DNA of 19,664 nucleotides from CAZAEL01 sp964484135 (lineage in GTDB: Bacteria; Elusimicrobiota; Elusimicrobia; FEN-1173): assembly GCA_964484135.1 (NCBI GenBank), contig CAZAEL010000044.1, forward strand, positions 1-19,664, in the 5' to 3' direction. The notes under the pieces were generated by a model, which saw only the letters and a program-made list of their open reading frames with translations, did not search any database and was not told where the DNA came from. The translations under genes were made by a program, and so were the position numbers. Within the stretch, counting starts at the first letter, position 1. The number at the start of each line of letters is the position of its first letter. Below are positions 1 to 7,761 of the stretch, in pieces.

Positions 1-1304
1 CAGAGCCCGTCGCCTGAAACAAGAACCGCCCCCCCGCCGCCACCGAGCACTTGAAGCCTAACCAGCTTCCTCAACATCGCTTGATCCTTGTTGGGGGGGG
101 CGCAGAGTTCATTCGAAAGTTTGTAATAAGCGAGGGGATGTCCCTTGAGCCGGCCCCAGGTGATCTTATGCAACTCGAGGGGGGTTCCAAAGGAGAAATC
201 GTAAAACTGGAACAAACCCAACAAAACCGCGGAGGAGACCAGGAGGGAGAGCGTTTTCCGTCGTTTGCGCAGAAGTTTCATCATGCCATAGGCTGAAATG
301 ACGGCCATGGGGGGCGTCAGGTGGATCAGGTAAAACTCACGGCGTGGATGCCGCATGAAAGTGACGGCCAGGCAGGGCAAAAGGACCCAAAGGAGAAAGC
401 CCCACTTGATCTTGCCTTCCGCATGTTTCCAGAAGGGGACGCAGGCAACCAGCCATAGCACGAAAAAAGACAAGCCGAGGTGGTAGAAGGCCCCTGAAAA
501 AAGGGTCATTTCGAGGTTTTGCACGGAGTTCCAGGGCACAGGGACCGGCATTGTCATGGAGTGCTCGGCATAGGCGTTGAGGATATAGAGGTTGAAATAT
601 TTGGGGCCTATCAGCACAAAAGCCGCCGCTGCCGCAAACGCCAAATTGACAAGTTGCTCCGAACGCGGCATCCCCCCGCGCAGCCACAGACAAAAAAGGA
701 CCGCCGCCGTGGGGCCGAACAAATAGACCCCGTGGACGTATTTGACCAACATCCCCCACCCGAAGGCGATCCCAAACCAGATTGAATAGGAACGGCGCCG
801 AAATTCCTCCGATTTCACCAAACACCAGACCGTGAACACGGAAACGCACATGGCCGCGTATTCCTCGGAGTAATGCCGCGAAATGCCATAAACGCCCGGG
901 TAAAGGGCGAAAAGAGCCGCCGCCAGCAAGCCCGTCGCTTTGTCGGAGAGGGTCTCCGCCAATTTGTGGACGAAAACGACGGCGAGGGCAAGATAGGGAA
1001 GGTTGTTGAGCATGACGATGAAAAGCTGCGACTTGTTCAGCAGCGACAAAAGTCCCGCCGAGAAGGAATAAATATCGGCATTTTCATCCAAGAAAAAACA
1101 TTTCACGGCGTGCGCCAGCCCATTCTCTCTAAGGAGATGGTGGAAGTTCATCACCTCGTGAAAATAGGAGGAATAGTAATTGGTCTCGAAGGGCCAATCC
1201 AAACGCAGCCAGAAATGGTTGTGAAGACCCAGAAAGGCAATGATAAAGGACAAAAGAAGAGGCGCGGTCGGCAGGTTCCGGGGATAAGAATGAGATGTTT
1301 TCAT
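1..1304 (-). CDS. GT-C type membrane glycosyltransferase (PMT_2/ArnT-like), C-terminus off the window
   Basis: An open frame of 434 codons runs from ATG at 1304 to the window edge without a stop, so the C-terminus is missing. An in-frame TGA lies two codons upstream of the ATG, which fixes the start at or after this codon; no clear ribosome binding site is visible. The product has about eight or nine hydrophobic segments separated by short loops. An acidic, aromatic-rich first periplasmic loop follows the first helix (residues about 34-75, with LDWPFETNYY and LDENADIYSF), and an ALYPGVYGISRHYSEEY stretch lies near residue 135. This layout is typical of dolichyl/undecaprenyl-phosphate-sugar dependent GT-C transferases, which add sugars to proteins or lipids on the periplasmic side. 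The donor and acceptor cannot be read from sequence. The gene is visibly less GC-rich than its neighbours, as is common for surface-glycan genes. Confidence 0.75.
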   Translation of the reverse strand, partial: MKTSHSYPRNLPTAPLLLSFIIAFLGLHNHFWLRLDWPFETNYYSSYFHEVMNFHHLLRENGLAHAVKCFFLDENADIYSFSAGLLSLLNKSQLFIVMLNNLPYLALAVVFVHKLAETLSDKATGLLAAALFALYPGVYGISRHYSEEYAAMCVSVFTVWCLVKSEEFRRRSYSIWFGIAFGWGMLVKYVHGVYLFGPTAAVLFCLWLRGGMPRSEQLVNLAFAAAAAFVLIGPKYFNLYILNAYAEHSMTMPVPVPWNSVQNLEMTLFSGAFYHLGLSFFVLWLVACVPFWKHAEGKIKWGFLLWVLLPCLAVTFMRHPRREFYLIHLTPPMAVISAYGMMKLLRKRRKTLSLLVSSAVLLGLFQFYDFSFGTPLELHKITWGRLKGHPLAYYKLSNELCAPPNKDQAMLRKLVRLQVLGGGGGAVLVSGDGL

Positions 1305-1427
1305 GATAAATCAGAGGCGCGGGTCGAAAGCCCGGGTCCCTCCCCGGACTTCCGACGACATGGATCGCGGCTCCCAAGAGCGAGGCCGATCGTAAGGCCA
1401 TGCGCTCCCATAAAAGGAAAGCGCGGG

Positions 1428-2015
1428 TCAGCCGGCGAGGGCGGCTTCGATGAGGCGTTTTCCATCAGGCGAGAGATCCAGCTTGAGGGCCGCTTCGCGG
1501 CCTTTGGGCCCCATCTTGTTCCAGGATTTCTTCAAAATCTCCTTCATCTTGTCCTCGGGCGTTTTGGCGCGCAGGTCTTCGTACTGCGTCTCCAAAAAAA
1601 CCAGGCACAGGGCGTCTTCGAGGACCTGGGCCTCCGGGTCCTGCTTGATGTTTTTTTTGAGGATCAGGGACTTGACCCGCCCGATGAAACTTTCGTCGTA
1701 CCCCGATTCTTGGAGGATTTCTCCGACCTTTTGGGCGTGAAAGGCCTTCAGCGCCTCCCGCCAGCGCAGGTACCCGCCCCGGTCCATGGGGTATTGGGAA
1801 CGGGGGAGGGTCCAGCGGCCGATGTGCTGGCCCCGGGCCGCCGCGCGGAGCGCCTCCGAGGCGTCCGGCGCCAGCCTCAAAACCCAGTCCGTGAGCCTTT
1901 GCGAATAGAGGAGCTCCGCGGGGTGGTCCCGCCCTCCCGCCTTTTCCCGCCGGGGGTCCCGGCGGTTGAAGGCGTCGATGGCGTCGAGGGCTTTTTGGAG
2001 GCGGTCCGCGGTCAA
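1428..2015 (-). CDS. DUF4202 family protein
   Basis: The 195-residue product matches the DUF4202 family in length and in its recognisable motifs. These are an N-terminal ALDAIDAFNRRDP segment, ELLYSQRLTDWVLRLAPDAS, the histidine-containing AARGQHIGRWTLPRSQYPM (about residues 60-80), RVKSLILKKN, and LEDALCLVFLE near residue 125. The biochemical role of the family is not established. I chose a TTG start at 2015 because its last two bases and the next A form the TGA stop of the upstream EttA gene (TTGA overlap), and because the family motif begins a few residues later. This overlap suggests translational coupling and a shared transcript with EttA. A GTG or TTG further upstream is possible but would lie deep inside the EttA frame. 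The stop is TGA at 1428-1430. Confidence 0.8.
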   Translation of the reverse strand: MTADRLQKALDAIDAFNRRDPRREKAGGRDHPAELLYSQRLTDWVLRLAPDASEALRAAARGQHIGRWTLPRSQYPMDRGGYLRWREALKAFHAQKVGEILQESGYDESFIGRVKSLILKKNIKQDPEAQVLEDALCLVFLETQYEDLRAKTPEDKMKEILKKSWNKMGPKGREAALKLDLSPDGKRLIEAALAG

Positions 2016-3685
2016 CGCAGCGTCAGCTTTTTGTACTTGGACCGGCGGGACTCTTCCCGTCCGCCCAGCTCTTCCCGCCGCTTGGCCTGGTACTCCTCGA
2101 AGTTGCCCTCGAACCACCGCAGCTTTCCCTCCCCCTCGAACACCAGGAGGTGCGTGCAGACGCGGTCCAGGAAGAACCGGTCGTGGCTGATGACCAGGAC
2201 GCAGCCGTTGAAGTCCAGCAGGGCGTCCTCCAGGGCCCGGATGGTGTCCACGTCCAGGTCGTTGGTGGGTTCGTCGAGGAGCAGCACGTTGCCGCCCTTG
2301 AGCATCTGCTTGGCCAGGTGGAGGCGGTTCCTTTCCCCGCCGGACAGGCTGCCCACCTTTTTCTGCTGGTCCCCGCCCTTGAAGTTGAAGCGCGTCAGGT
2401 AGAGCCGCGACGGCACGAGTTTTCCGCCGATGTCCAGGTGTTCCGTGCCGCCGGAGATTTCCTCGAACACGGTCTTGTTCGGGCTGAGTTCTTCCCGCTT
2501 CTGGTCCACGTACGAAACCACAACGGATTCGCCGACGATGAGTTGTCCCTGGTCCGGCTTTTCCTGGCCCACGATCATGCGGAAGAGCGTGGTCTTGCCC
2601 ACGCCGTTGGGGCCCACCAGGCCCACCACCGCGCCCCGCGGGATGTCGAAGTTCGCGTCCTTCATCAGCTCGTTGCCGCCGAAGGCCTTGCACAGGCCCT
2701 TGGCTTCGACGACCTTGGCGCCCAGGGCCGGGCCGGGCACCACCTGGATGTCCAGGGTGTTGACGTCCACCTCGCGTTTTTGGGCCGCCAGTTTCTCGTA
2801 CTCCCGCACCCGGGCTTTGTTCTTGCCGCGCCGGCCCGACGGCGTGGTGTGGAGCCATTCCAGCTCCTTCTGCATGTGTTTGCTCAAGCCCGCGGCTTTT
2901 TTGTCCTCCTCGGCCAGGCGTTTGGCCTTGGCCTCCAGCCAGGCCGAGTAATTGCCCTCGAAGGGGATGCCCCGGCCCCGGTCCAGCTCCAGGATCCACT
3001 GGGTGATGTTGTCCAAAAAGTACCGGTCGTGGGTGACGATGATGACGTTGCCTTCATATTCCCGCAGGGTGGTTTCCAGCCAGGCCACCGTCTCCGCGTC
3101 CAGGTGGTTGGTGGGCTCGTCCAAAAGCAGGAGGTCGGGCTTCTGCAGCAAGAGCTTGCAGAGGGCCACGCGCCGCGCCTCGCCGCCGGAGAGCTTGTCG
3201 CAGGCCAGGTCGTCCGGGGGCAGCACCAGGGCGTCCATGGCCACGTCCACGTGGCGCTTGAGGTTCCAACCGTCCGCGGCCTCGATCTGTTCCTGGAGGC
3301 GGCCCATTTTTTCCAGGGCCTTTTCCATCTCCGCCTCCGACAGCCCGCCGGACATGCTGTCCGAGAGGCGGTCGTATTCCCGGAGCATGTCCGTGATGTG
3401 GCCGAAGGCGGACTCCACCTCTTCCCGCACGGTCTTGTTCGGGTCCAGCCGGGGCTCCTGCGGCAGGTATCCGATCTTGATCCCCTTTTTGGGTTCGGCC
3501 TTGCCGTGGAAGTCTTTTTCCACGCCCGCCATGATGCGCAGGAGGGTGGATTTGCCGGTGCCGTTTTCTCCCACGATGCCGATTTTGGCCTTGTGGTAGA
3601 AAGAAAGATAGATGTCCTTGAAAAGCGTTTTGGTGCCGTGGCTTTTGCTCAGGTCTTCGATGGTGAAGATGTATTCGCCCGCCAT
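2012..3685 (-). CDS. ettA: Energy-dependent translational throttle protein EttA (ABC-F ATPase)
   Basis: The 557-residue ABC-F protein has two ATPase cassettes and no membrane segments, close to the length of E. coli EttA. Cassette 1 has Walker A GENGTGKS (39-46), signature LSGGEARR (165-172) and Walker B LLLLDEPTNHLD (185-196). The inter-cassette linker has the basic GRRGKNKARVREYEKL stretch (284-299) seen in EttA. Cassette 2 has Walker A GPNGVGKT (358-365), signature LSGGERNR (447-454) and Walker B VLLLDEPTNDLD (467-478). EttA binds the ribosomal E site and gates the first elongation step according to energy state. The ATG at 3685 follows an AAGGA-type ribosome binding site; an extended reading frame upstream is not supported. 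The gene overlaps DUF4202 downstream. An extended -10 element lies about 30 bases upstream of the ATG. Confidence 0.93.
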   Translation of the reverse strand: MAGEYIFTIEDLSKSHGTKTLFKDIYLSFYHKAKIGIVGENGTGKSTLLRIMAGVEKDFHGKAEPKKGIKIGYLPQEPRLDPNKTVREEVESAFGHITDMLREYDRLSDSMSGGLSEAEMEKALEKMGRLQEQIEAADGWNLKRHVDVAMDALVLPPDDLACDKLSGGEARRVALCKLLLQKPDLLLLDEPTNHLDAETVAWLETTLREYEGNVIIVTHDRYFLDNITQWILELDRGRGIPFEGNYSAWLEAKAKRLAEEDKKAAGLSKHMQKELEWLHTTPSGRRGKNKARVREYEKLAAQKREVDVNTLDIQVVPGPALGAKVVEAKGLCKAFGGNELMKDANFDIPRGAVVGLVGPNGVGKTTLFRMIVGQEKPDQGQLIVGESVVVSYVDQKREELSPNKTVFEEISGGTEHLDIGGKLVPSRLYLTRFNFKGGDQQKKVGSLSGGERNRLHLAKQMLKGGNVLLLDEPTNDLDVDTIRALEDALLDFNGCVLVISHDRFFLDRVCTHLLVFEGEGKLRWFEGNFEEYQAKRREELGGREESRRSKYKKLTLR

Positions 3686-3716
3686 GAGAGGTCCTTTCTT
3701 TTTGGGATGTCCTTGT

Positions 3717-3725
3717 ATTTTAGCA
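3717..3725 (-). promoter_or_regulatory. Extended -10 promoter element for ettA
   Basis: On the minus strand the sequence TGCTAAAAT fits an extended -10 (TGnTATAAT-like) motif about 30 bases before the ettA start. No good -35 is present; the upstream side is the T-rich tail of the preceding terminator. Inferred from motif and position only. Confidence 0.35.
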
Positions 3726-3734
3726 ACTCGGCAG

Positions 3735-3769
3735 AAAAACAAAAGGCCCGGCCTTTTGGGCCGGGCCTT
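3735..3769 (-). terminator. Rho-independent terminator after the lipoprotein gene
   Basis: A perfect 11-bp inverted repeat (AAGGCCCGGCC at 3743-3753 and its complement at 3759-3769, 5-base loop) is followed on the minus strand by a T-rich tract (TTTTGTTTTT). It lies 25 bases beyond the stop of the minus-strand lipoprotein gene and just before the ettA promoter region, so it separates the two transcription units. Confidence 0.85.
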
Positions 3770-3793
3770 GGCCGCGGAAAAAGAAGGGGGGCG

Positions 3794-4354
3794 CTATTTC
3801 TTCTTGGCGGGCGCGGCGGCGTCCACCATTTCCCGCAGTTCGTCGTGCTTGACCTGGGCCTCGTCCAGGCCCTGCATGGCCGCAAGGTAGTCGCCGCCGT
3901 CAAGGTCGGCCTGGATGGTTTCCCACTGCTCCACGAGGACCCCCACCTCGGTCTTGATGTCTTCCTTGCCCTTGAGCTTCATGGCGTCGGCGTGGAGGGC
4001 GTCCACCGCGGGCTTGAGGGTCGCCATGTGTTCTTCCACCTGGGCCTTCATGGCCTGCTTGTTGGGCTCCACGGCGGCGAGGGCCGCCTCGGCCTTGGCT
4101 TTGGCCTCCACCGCCGCCGTCTTGGCGCCCTTGTAGTCCTTGCTCTCCAGCTTGGCCATGGCGTCGGCCATGATCTCCTGGGCCATGGACAGTTGGTCGG
4201 AGGCATATTCCGCGGCGCCGCCCTCGGTCGCCGCGGTCAGGGCCGCGTCCGCGTCCGCCATCTCCTGCGTGGGCGGTTTGGCGCATCCGACGGCGAGCAG
4301 CAGGGAACCGGTCAGCAAGATCGTCAGGGAACGGGAACCCAGGGAATAAAGCAT
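3794..4354 (-). CDS. Small alanine-rich lipoprotein, DUF4398-like
   Basis: The 186-residue product starts with a classic lipoprotein signal: basic n-region, hydrophobic stretch and lipobox LAVGC with Cys24. The mature part is highly charged, alanine-rich and predicted helical/coiled-coil (MADADAALTAATEGG, then AKAKAEAALAAVEPN). This resembles DUF4398-type periplasmic helical lipoproteins, which often accompany OmpA-like proteins. The C-terminus ends in AAPAKKK. The start is secure: AGGAGG sits 7-8 bases before the ATG. The gene appears monocistronic, with its own promoter upstream (4422-4450) and a strong terminator downstream. Envelope structure or peptidoglycan anchoring is only a guess; no enzyme motif is seen. 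Confidence 0.8.
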   Translation of the reverse strand: MLYSLGSRSLTILLTGSLLLAVGCAKPPTQEMADADAALTAATEGGAAEYASDQLSMAQEIMADAMAKLESKDYKGAKTAAVEAKAKAEAALAAVEPNKQAMKAQVEEHMATLKPAVDALHADAMKLKGKEDIKTEVGVLVEQWETIQADLDGGDYLAAMQGLDEAQVKHDELREMVDAAAPAKKK

Positions 4355-4421
4355 TGAAATTTCCTCCTAGAAGGTGACGAGTGATGGGGAAAACGGAACG
4401 TTTCCGACGGGGATCAGGTGA

Positions 4422-4450
4422 TTTATAGTATTTTGCCGGCTTAAAAACAA
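4422..4450 (-). promoter_or_regulatory. Sigma-70-like promoter of the lipoprotein gene
   Basis: On the minus strand TTGTTT (4445-4450) and TATAAA (4422-4427) are separated by 17 bases in the gap between the nitrilase stop and the lipoprotein ATG. A second possible -35 (TTGACT) overlaps the nitrilase stop codon with a 19-base spacing to TACTAT. The 5' leader would be about 60 bases. Confidence 0.55.
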
Positions 4451-4451
4451 G

Positions 4452-5255
4452 TCAAAGCCGGTACTGTCCGGGCCTGCGGTCTTTGAAGAGATGGTTCCAG
4501 CGGTTGATGGTTTTGTCCTTGGCCCGGCCCAGGTCGCAGGAAACCGCGGACGCTCCTTCTCCCCGGCCGAGCCGCGCCAGGATTTCACCGCCCGGGGACA
4601 CCACTTGGCTTTGGCCGATGTACGTGAGGGACCGTCCGCCGCTGGTTTCGGTCCCCACGCGGTCCGCGGTGGCGGCGAAGACCCGGTTTTCCAGGCAGCG
4701 GGTGCGCATGCTGTCCGGACAGTGGGGCAGGACCAGGTTGGCGGGATGCAGGATGAGCTGGGCGCCCTTGAGCGCCAGCGTCCGCATGGCTTCGGGGAAG
4801 AACCAATCGTAGCAGACCATCAGGCCCACGCGGCCGAAGGGCAGGTCGTAAACGGAAAACGTTCGGCCCTCGTGGAAGAACAGTTTTTCCCGGCCGAAGA
4901 GGTGGACCTTGCGGTACGTGCCGATCAGCCCACGCGGGCCCAGGAGCGAGGCGGAATTGTACAAGGTTCCGCCGGATCGCTCCGGGAAGCCGTACGCCAC
5001 GTACGCCGCCCGTTGCCGGGCGAAGTCCCGCAGCGCCCGGTAGGACGAACCGCGGCCGGCGGGTTCCGCCAGGGACCGGGCCTGGCGTTTGGACGCGAAG
5101 TTGTATCCGCTGAAGGCCAGCTCCGGCAGGACGTACACGTCGGCCCGTTGCCGGGCCATGAGGGCCAGACAGCGTCGGACGTTCTCTTCGGTCCGGCCCA
5201 GGCGGGGGTGGGTCTGCACCACCGCCACGCGCACGGCCCGTTTTCGTCGCGTCAT
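4452..5255 (-). CDS. Carbon-nitrogen hydrolase (nitrilase superfamily amidase)
   Basis: The 267-residue cytoplasmic enzyme carries the full nitrilase catalytic triad: Glu45 in LPELAFSGY, Lys116 in YRKVHLF and Cys148 in MVCYDWFFPE. The superfamily cleaves non-peptide C-N bonds (amides, ureides or nitriles). The CYDWFFPE form is common among aliphatic amidase or N-carbamoyl amidohydrolase-like members, but the substrate cannot be decided. The HPANLVLPHC region and C-terminal RWNHLFKDRRPGQYRL are typical of the fold. Its ATG overlaps the stop of the upstream TPR lipoprotein gene (ATGA), so it is the last gene of a four-gene operon. The operon's other members are envelope proteins, so the enzyme's link to them is unclear. 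Confidence 0.88.
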   Translation of the reverse strand: MTRRKRAVRVAVVQTHPRLGRTEENVRRCLALMARQRADVYVLPELAFSGYNFASKRQARSLAEPAGRGSSYRALRDFARQRAAYVAYGFPERSGGTLYNSASLLGPRGLIGTYRKVHLFGREKLFFHEGRTFSVYDLPFGRVGLMVCYDWFFPEAMRTLALKGAQLILHPANLVLPHCPDSMRTRCLENRVFAATADRVGTETSGGRSLTYIGQSQVVSPGGEILARLGRGEGASAVSCDLGRAKDKTINRWNHLFKDRRPGQYRL

Positions 5256-6586
5256 GGGGTCTGGTCCCGGAGGCGTTCCAACGCCTGTTTGGCTTCCTTG
5301 TGTCGGGGGTTGAGCTTCAAGGCGCTCTCAAAGGCCGCCGCGGCCGCATCATAACGTTCGTCTCCATAGAGGCGCAATCCCTCTCTATACTCTTTTTCGG
5401 CCGCGTCCTCAAGGGGCACGTCCGGCACGAACAGCCCTTCCCGGCCCATGGCCCGGCGCGTTTCCGCGAGTTGTTCCCGGGCCTCGGCGTGGCCCGGATC
5501 CAGCTCCAGCACCCGCAGGAATTCCTCCATGGCGTCCGCGTGCCTTTCCTGGATCATGAGCAGCGTCCCGTTGGCCATGCGGTCCGCGATTTCTTTCTCC
5601 CGCCTTTCCGCCTCCACGCTCTGGCGGGCGCCGCTCAGGATGTGGTTCACCGTCTCAAGCTGGCTTTTCGCCTCGGCGTCCGCCGGGTCCCGCGCCAGGA
5701 TGTCCTGGCACAGGCCCTGGGCCTCCTTGAGCCGTCCGGCCAGGTACGCCTGCAGGGCCTTCTCCATCAAAGCCTTGCGCTCCGCCTGCCATCGGCTTTT
5801 TTGCATCTTGGCCCGGGCCGCCGCCGCGTATTCGCCCAGACGCGCCGCGGCCAGGTCTTCCGGCAGTCCGCCTTTTTGCGCCAGGGGGTCCAGGGCGTCG
5901 GCGGCCTTGGCCCAGTCCCCCGCGTTGTACGCGTGCACGCCCTCCGTGGCGGAGAAATGGGCGGGGGAGGGGAACCGCCCCTTGCGCAGGCGGGTCCCCA
6001 GGACCTTTTGCACCTTGTCCAGCCCTCGCACCGCGGGGAGAAAGTCCGGCGATTCCTCGCGGAGCCGGTTGAAAACGTCGGAGGCCTCGAAGACCCTGTT
6101 TTTGTCCAGGAGCCGCCGGCCTTCGCGGTGCCGGGCGTATAAATCTCTTTGCTTGAGCCGCGCGTTTTCCAGGCGTTTTTTCGCGGCGCGGACGTGGGCT
6201 TTCCGTCGCCTGTCGTTCTCCCGTTCCGTTCGCTCGTGAATGAGATGTCCGGTCCGATGGAGGATCGCCGAAATGCGCGGGTTGGCCGGCTCCCGCGCAA
6301 AGGCGGTCAGGGCGATTTGAAAGGCGTCCGCCGGGGCCCCCCTTTTTTCCGCGGCCAAGGCCCGATTTAAAATGTCTTCCACGGAGGGGCCCTTTTTGGG
6401 GGGGTTGGAGGCGTTTTCCTCCGCGAGGGCCGGGCTTTCGGACGCGGGCCCCGCGGGGAGCGGGCCGGGCGTCCCCGCCGGGGGAGAGGGCGGGGCGTCC
6501 TCCGCCGGGGAAGGCGGGGGAAAGAGAGAGCCCGGGCAGGCGGCCAGAAAAACCGCCGCCAGGAGGGGGCGGAACGCCGTTCTCAT
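5252..6586 (-). CDS. TPR-repeat lipoprotein
   Basis: The 444-residue product begins with a short signal peptide ending in the lipobox LAAC (Cys17), so it is probably a lipoprotein. A proline/alanine-rich linker (about 18-60) follows. A strongly charged helical region (about 130-180, RRKAHVRAAKKRLENARLKQ) is likely coiled coil. Several tetratricopeptide-like repeats fill the C-terminal half, the clearest at about 365-395 (ADAMEEFLRVLELDPGHAEA) and 410-440 (YDAAAAAFESALKLNPRHKEA). TPR proteins act as scaffolds for protein complexes. The ATG at 6586 overlaps the stop of the PorV-like gene (ATGA), and the stop overlaps the nitrilase start. Co-transcription with the PorV-like barrel suggests a periplasm-facing partner of that protein; this is inferred from context only. 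Confidence 0.82.
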   Translation of the reverse strand: MRTAFRPLLAAVFLAACPGSLFPPPSPAEDAPPSPPAGTPGPLPAGPASESPALAEENASNPPKKGPSVEDILNRALAAEKRGAPADAFQIALTAFAREPANPRISAILHRTGHLIHERTERENDRRRKAHVRAAKKRLENARLKQRDLYARHREGRRLLDKNRVFEASDVFNRLREESPDFLPAVRGLDKVQKVLGTRLRKGRFPSPAHFSATEGVHAYNAGDWAKAADALDPLAQKGGLPEDLAAARLGEYAAAARAKMQKSRWQAERKALMEKALQAYLAGRLKEAQGLCQDILARDPADAEAKSQLETVNHILSGARQSVEAERREKEIADRMANGTLLMIQERHADAMEEFLRVLELDPGHAEAREQLAETRRAMGREGLFVPDVPLEDAAEKEYREGLRLYGDERYDAAAAAFESALKLNPRHKEAKQALERLRDQTP

Positions 6587-7761
6587 GGTTCCTGGATTCT
6601 CTCTCCGCAATCCAGGAGACGGCGGAGGGTTTCCGGATCCCGGGGTTTGATCTTGAGCGCCTGGTTGAATTCCAGGACGGCCCGGTCGTGCATCTCGAGT
6701 TCCATGTACTTTTTGCCCTGTTCCGCGTGGTATCGGAAAAGGTCGTCGGCCAAGCCCGGAGGGGCGGATGCCGGCCCGAACCGCAGGGAAAGGCTCACAT
6801 GGTGGGCCGCCTTGAGGTCGTCCGCGAAGCCGGCCCAGGCGTAGTCCAGCTGGATCCTTTTGAGGAGGAAGCCGGCGCCGGCCCGGAACCCCGCCTCCCC
6901 TTCCCCCGCGGTGCGGTATCCGGCCCGCAGGGCGAAGACGCCGCGGAGCCAGTATTCCGCGCCCGCGCTCATAAAAGATTTTTCGCCGAAAGGCAGGTGC
7001 CAGTCCGCGCCCAGGGTGAGCAGGTCGCCGGACAAGAAATGCGAATACCCGAGCCCCGCGTTCAGGCGGCTGGGCAGGGGCGCGGTTTCCTTGTCGAACG
7101 CCACGCCCTGCCCCAGGTTTTGCACGGCCGCGCCGAGGGAGGCGCGCCTGAGCCAGGCCCACCGGCTCCAGGGGCGCAACTGAAAGCCCGCGTCCATGGC
7201 CAGGCTTCGGCCTTTGACGTTGGCGTGTTCTTCTTGGAGGGATTTGAGGGTCAGGCCCAGGAGCGCGCCGGAGCCGGGGGCGTCTCCGGGGATGAGGTTT
7301 TTGCCCCAGCTCAGGCCCAGGGCCGTGGCCCCCGAATCCAGGGAGGCCGCGGGGGTCCCTTGGGCGTCGAAGCCCGGGAAATCCTCCACGCCCAGGCGGT
7401 TGAAGCTGGCGGCGAAGGTGCCGGCCCCGCGAAAGGGAAAGGCCAGGGCGCCGTACTGCTGGTTGACGTCCTGGAAGGAACGGTTGTTGGCGAGGCACAG
7501 CTGGGGCGCGGACAGGCCGGCCAGCCCCGCCGGGTTCCAGTACGCGGCGAAGGCGTCGTCCGCCAGGGCGGCCTGGGTTTCGCCCAGGCCCAGGGCGCGG
7601 GCCCCCACGCCGATCTTCAAGAATTCCCCGGCGGTGGTCCCGGCGCCCGCGGCAAAACAGTTGCAGATGACAAGTGTCAGGTGACAGGCCAAGAGGAGCC
7701 AAAGCCGCTTTTTTTTAACTTGCGACTTGCCGCCTGCCGCCTGTAACCCATGCGTATTCAC
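6583..7761 (-). CDS. PorV/PorQ-family (UPF0164) outer-membrane protein with C-terminal TPR
   Basis: The 392-residue product has a signal peptide (KKKRLW then a hydrophobic stretch to about residue 38). The hallmark N-terminus of the UPF0164/PorV-PorQ family follows: GTTAGEFLKIGVGARALGLG, ADDAFAAYWNPAGLA at about 41-81. The body is alternating beta strands of a FadL-like barrel. Unusually, about 40 residues after the barrel (345-385, AEQGKKYMELEMHDRAVLEFNQALKIKPRD) form a TPR unit, so the C-terminus probably faces the periplasm. The GTG start overlaps the stop of the upstream gene (GTGA). The n-region is long (19 residues), and both it and the hydrophobic core are encoded by two heptanucleotide-repeat arrays, so the true start might differ. 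Family members include the PorV shuttle of type IX secretion, but many relatives have unknown roles. Confidence 0.85.
   Translation of the reverse strand: MNTHGLQAAGGKSQVKKKRLWLLLACHLTLVICNCFAAGAGTTAGEFLKIGVGARALGLGETQAALADDAFAAYWNPAGLAGLSAPQLCLANNRSFQDVNQQYGALAFPFRGAGTFAASFNRLGVEDFPGFDAQGTPAASLDSGATALGLSWGKNLIPGDAPGSGALLGLTLKSLQEEHANVKGRSLAMDAGFQLRPWSRWAWLRRASLGAAVQNLGQGVAFDKETAPLPSRLNAGLGYSHFLSGDLLTLGADWHLPFGEKSFMSAGAEYWLRGVFALRAGYRTAGEGEAGFRAGAGFLLKRIQLDYAWAGFADDLKAAHHVSLSLRFGPASAPPGLADDLFRYHAEQGKKYMELEMHDRAVLEFNQALKIKPRDPETLRRLLDCGERIQEP
7668..7745. repeat. Inverted pair of degenerate 7-base repeat arrays
   Basis: On the plus strand 7668-7694 reads as heptads TGACAAG, TGTCAGG, TGACAGG, CCAAGAG. 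At 7718-7745 it reads ACTTGCG, ACTTGCC, GCCTGCC, GCCTGTA, which is the same consensus on the opposite strand. A 23-base spacer ending in an eight-T run separates them. Both arrays lie inside the 5' end of the PorV-like gene, in its signal-peptide region. Confidence 0.55.

Noticed and set aside
873..2402. Long plus-strand open frame opposite the glycosyltransferase, DUF4202 and ettA
   Set aside because: It is antisense to genes with clear family motifs, its product is low-complexity (Arg/Pro/Gly-rich) and resembles no protein family; it is a by-product of GC-rich codon usage.
2150..4357. 735-codon plus-strand frame over ettA and the lipoprotein gene
   Set aside because: It mirrors the minus-strand coding sequence, is unusually rich in His, Val, Gly and Leu, and has no recognisable domain or ribosome binding site.
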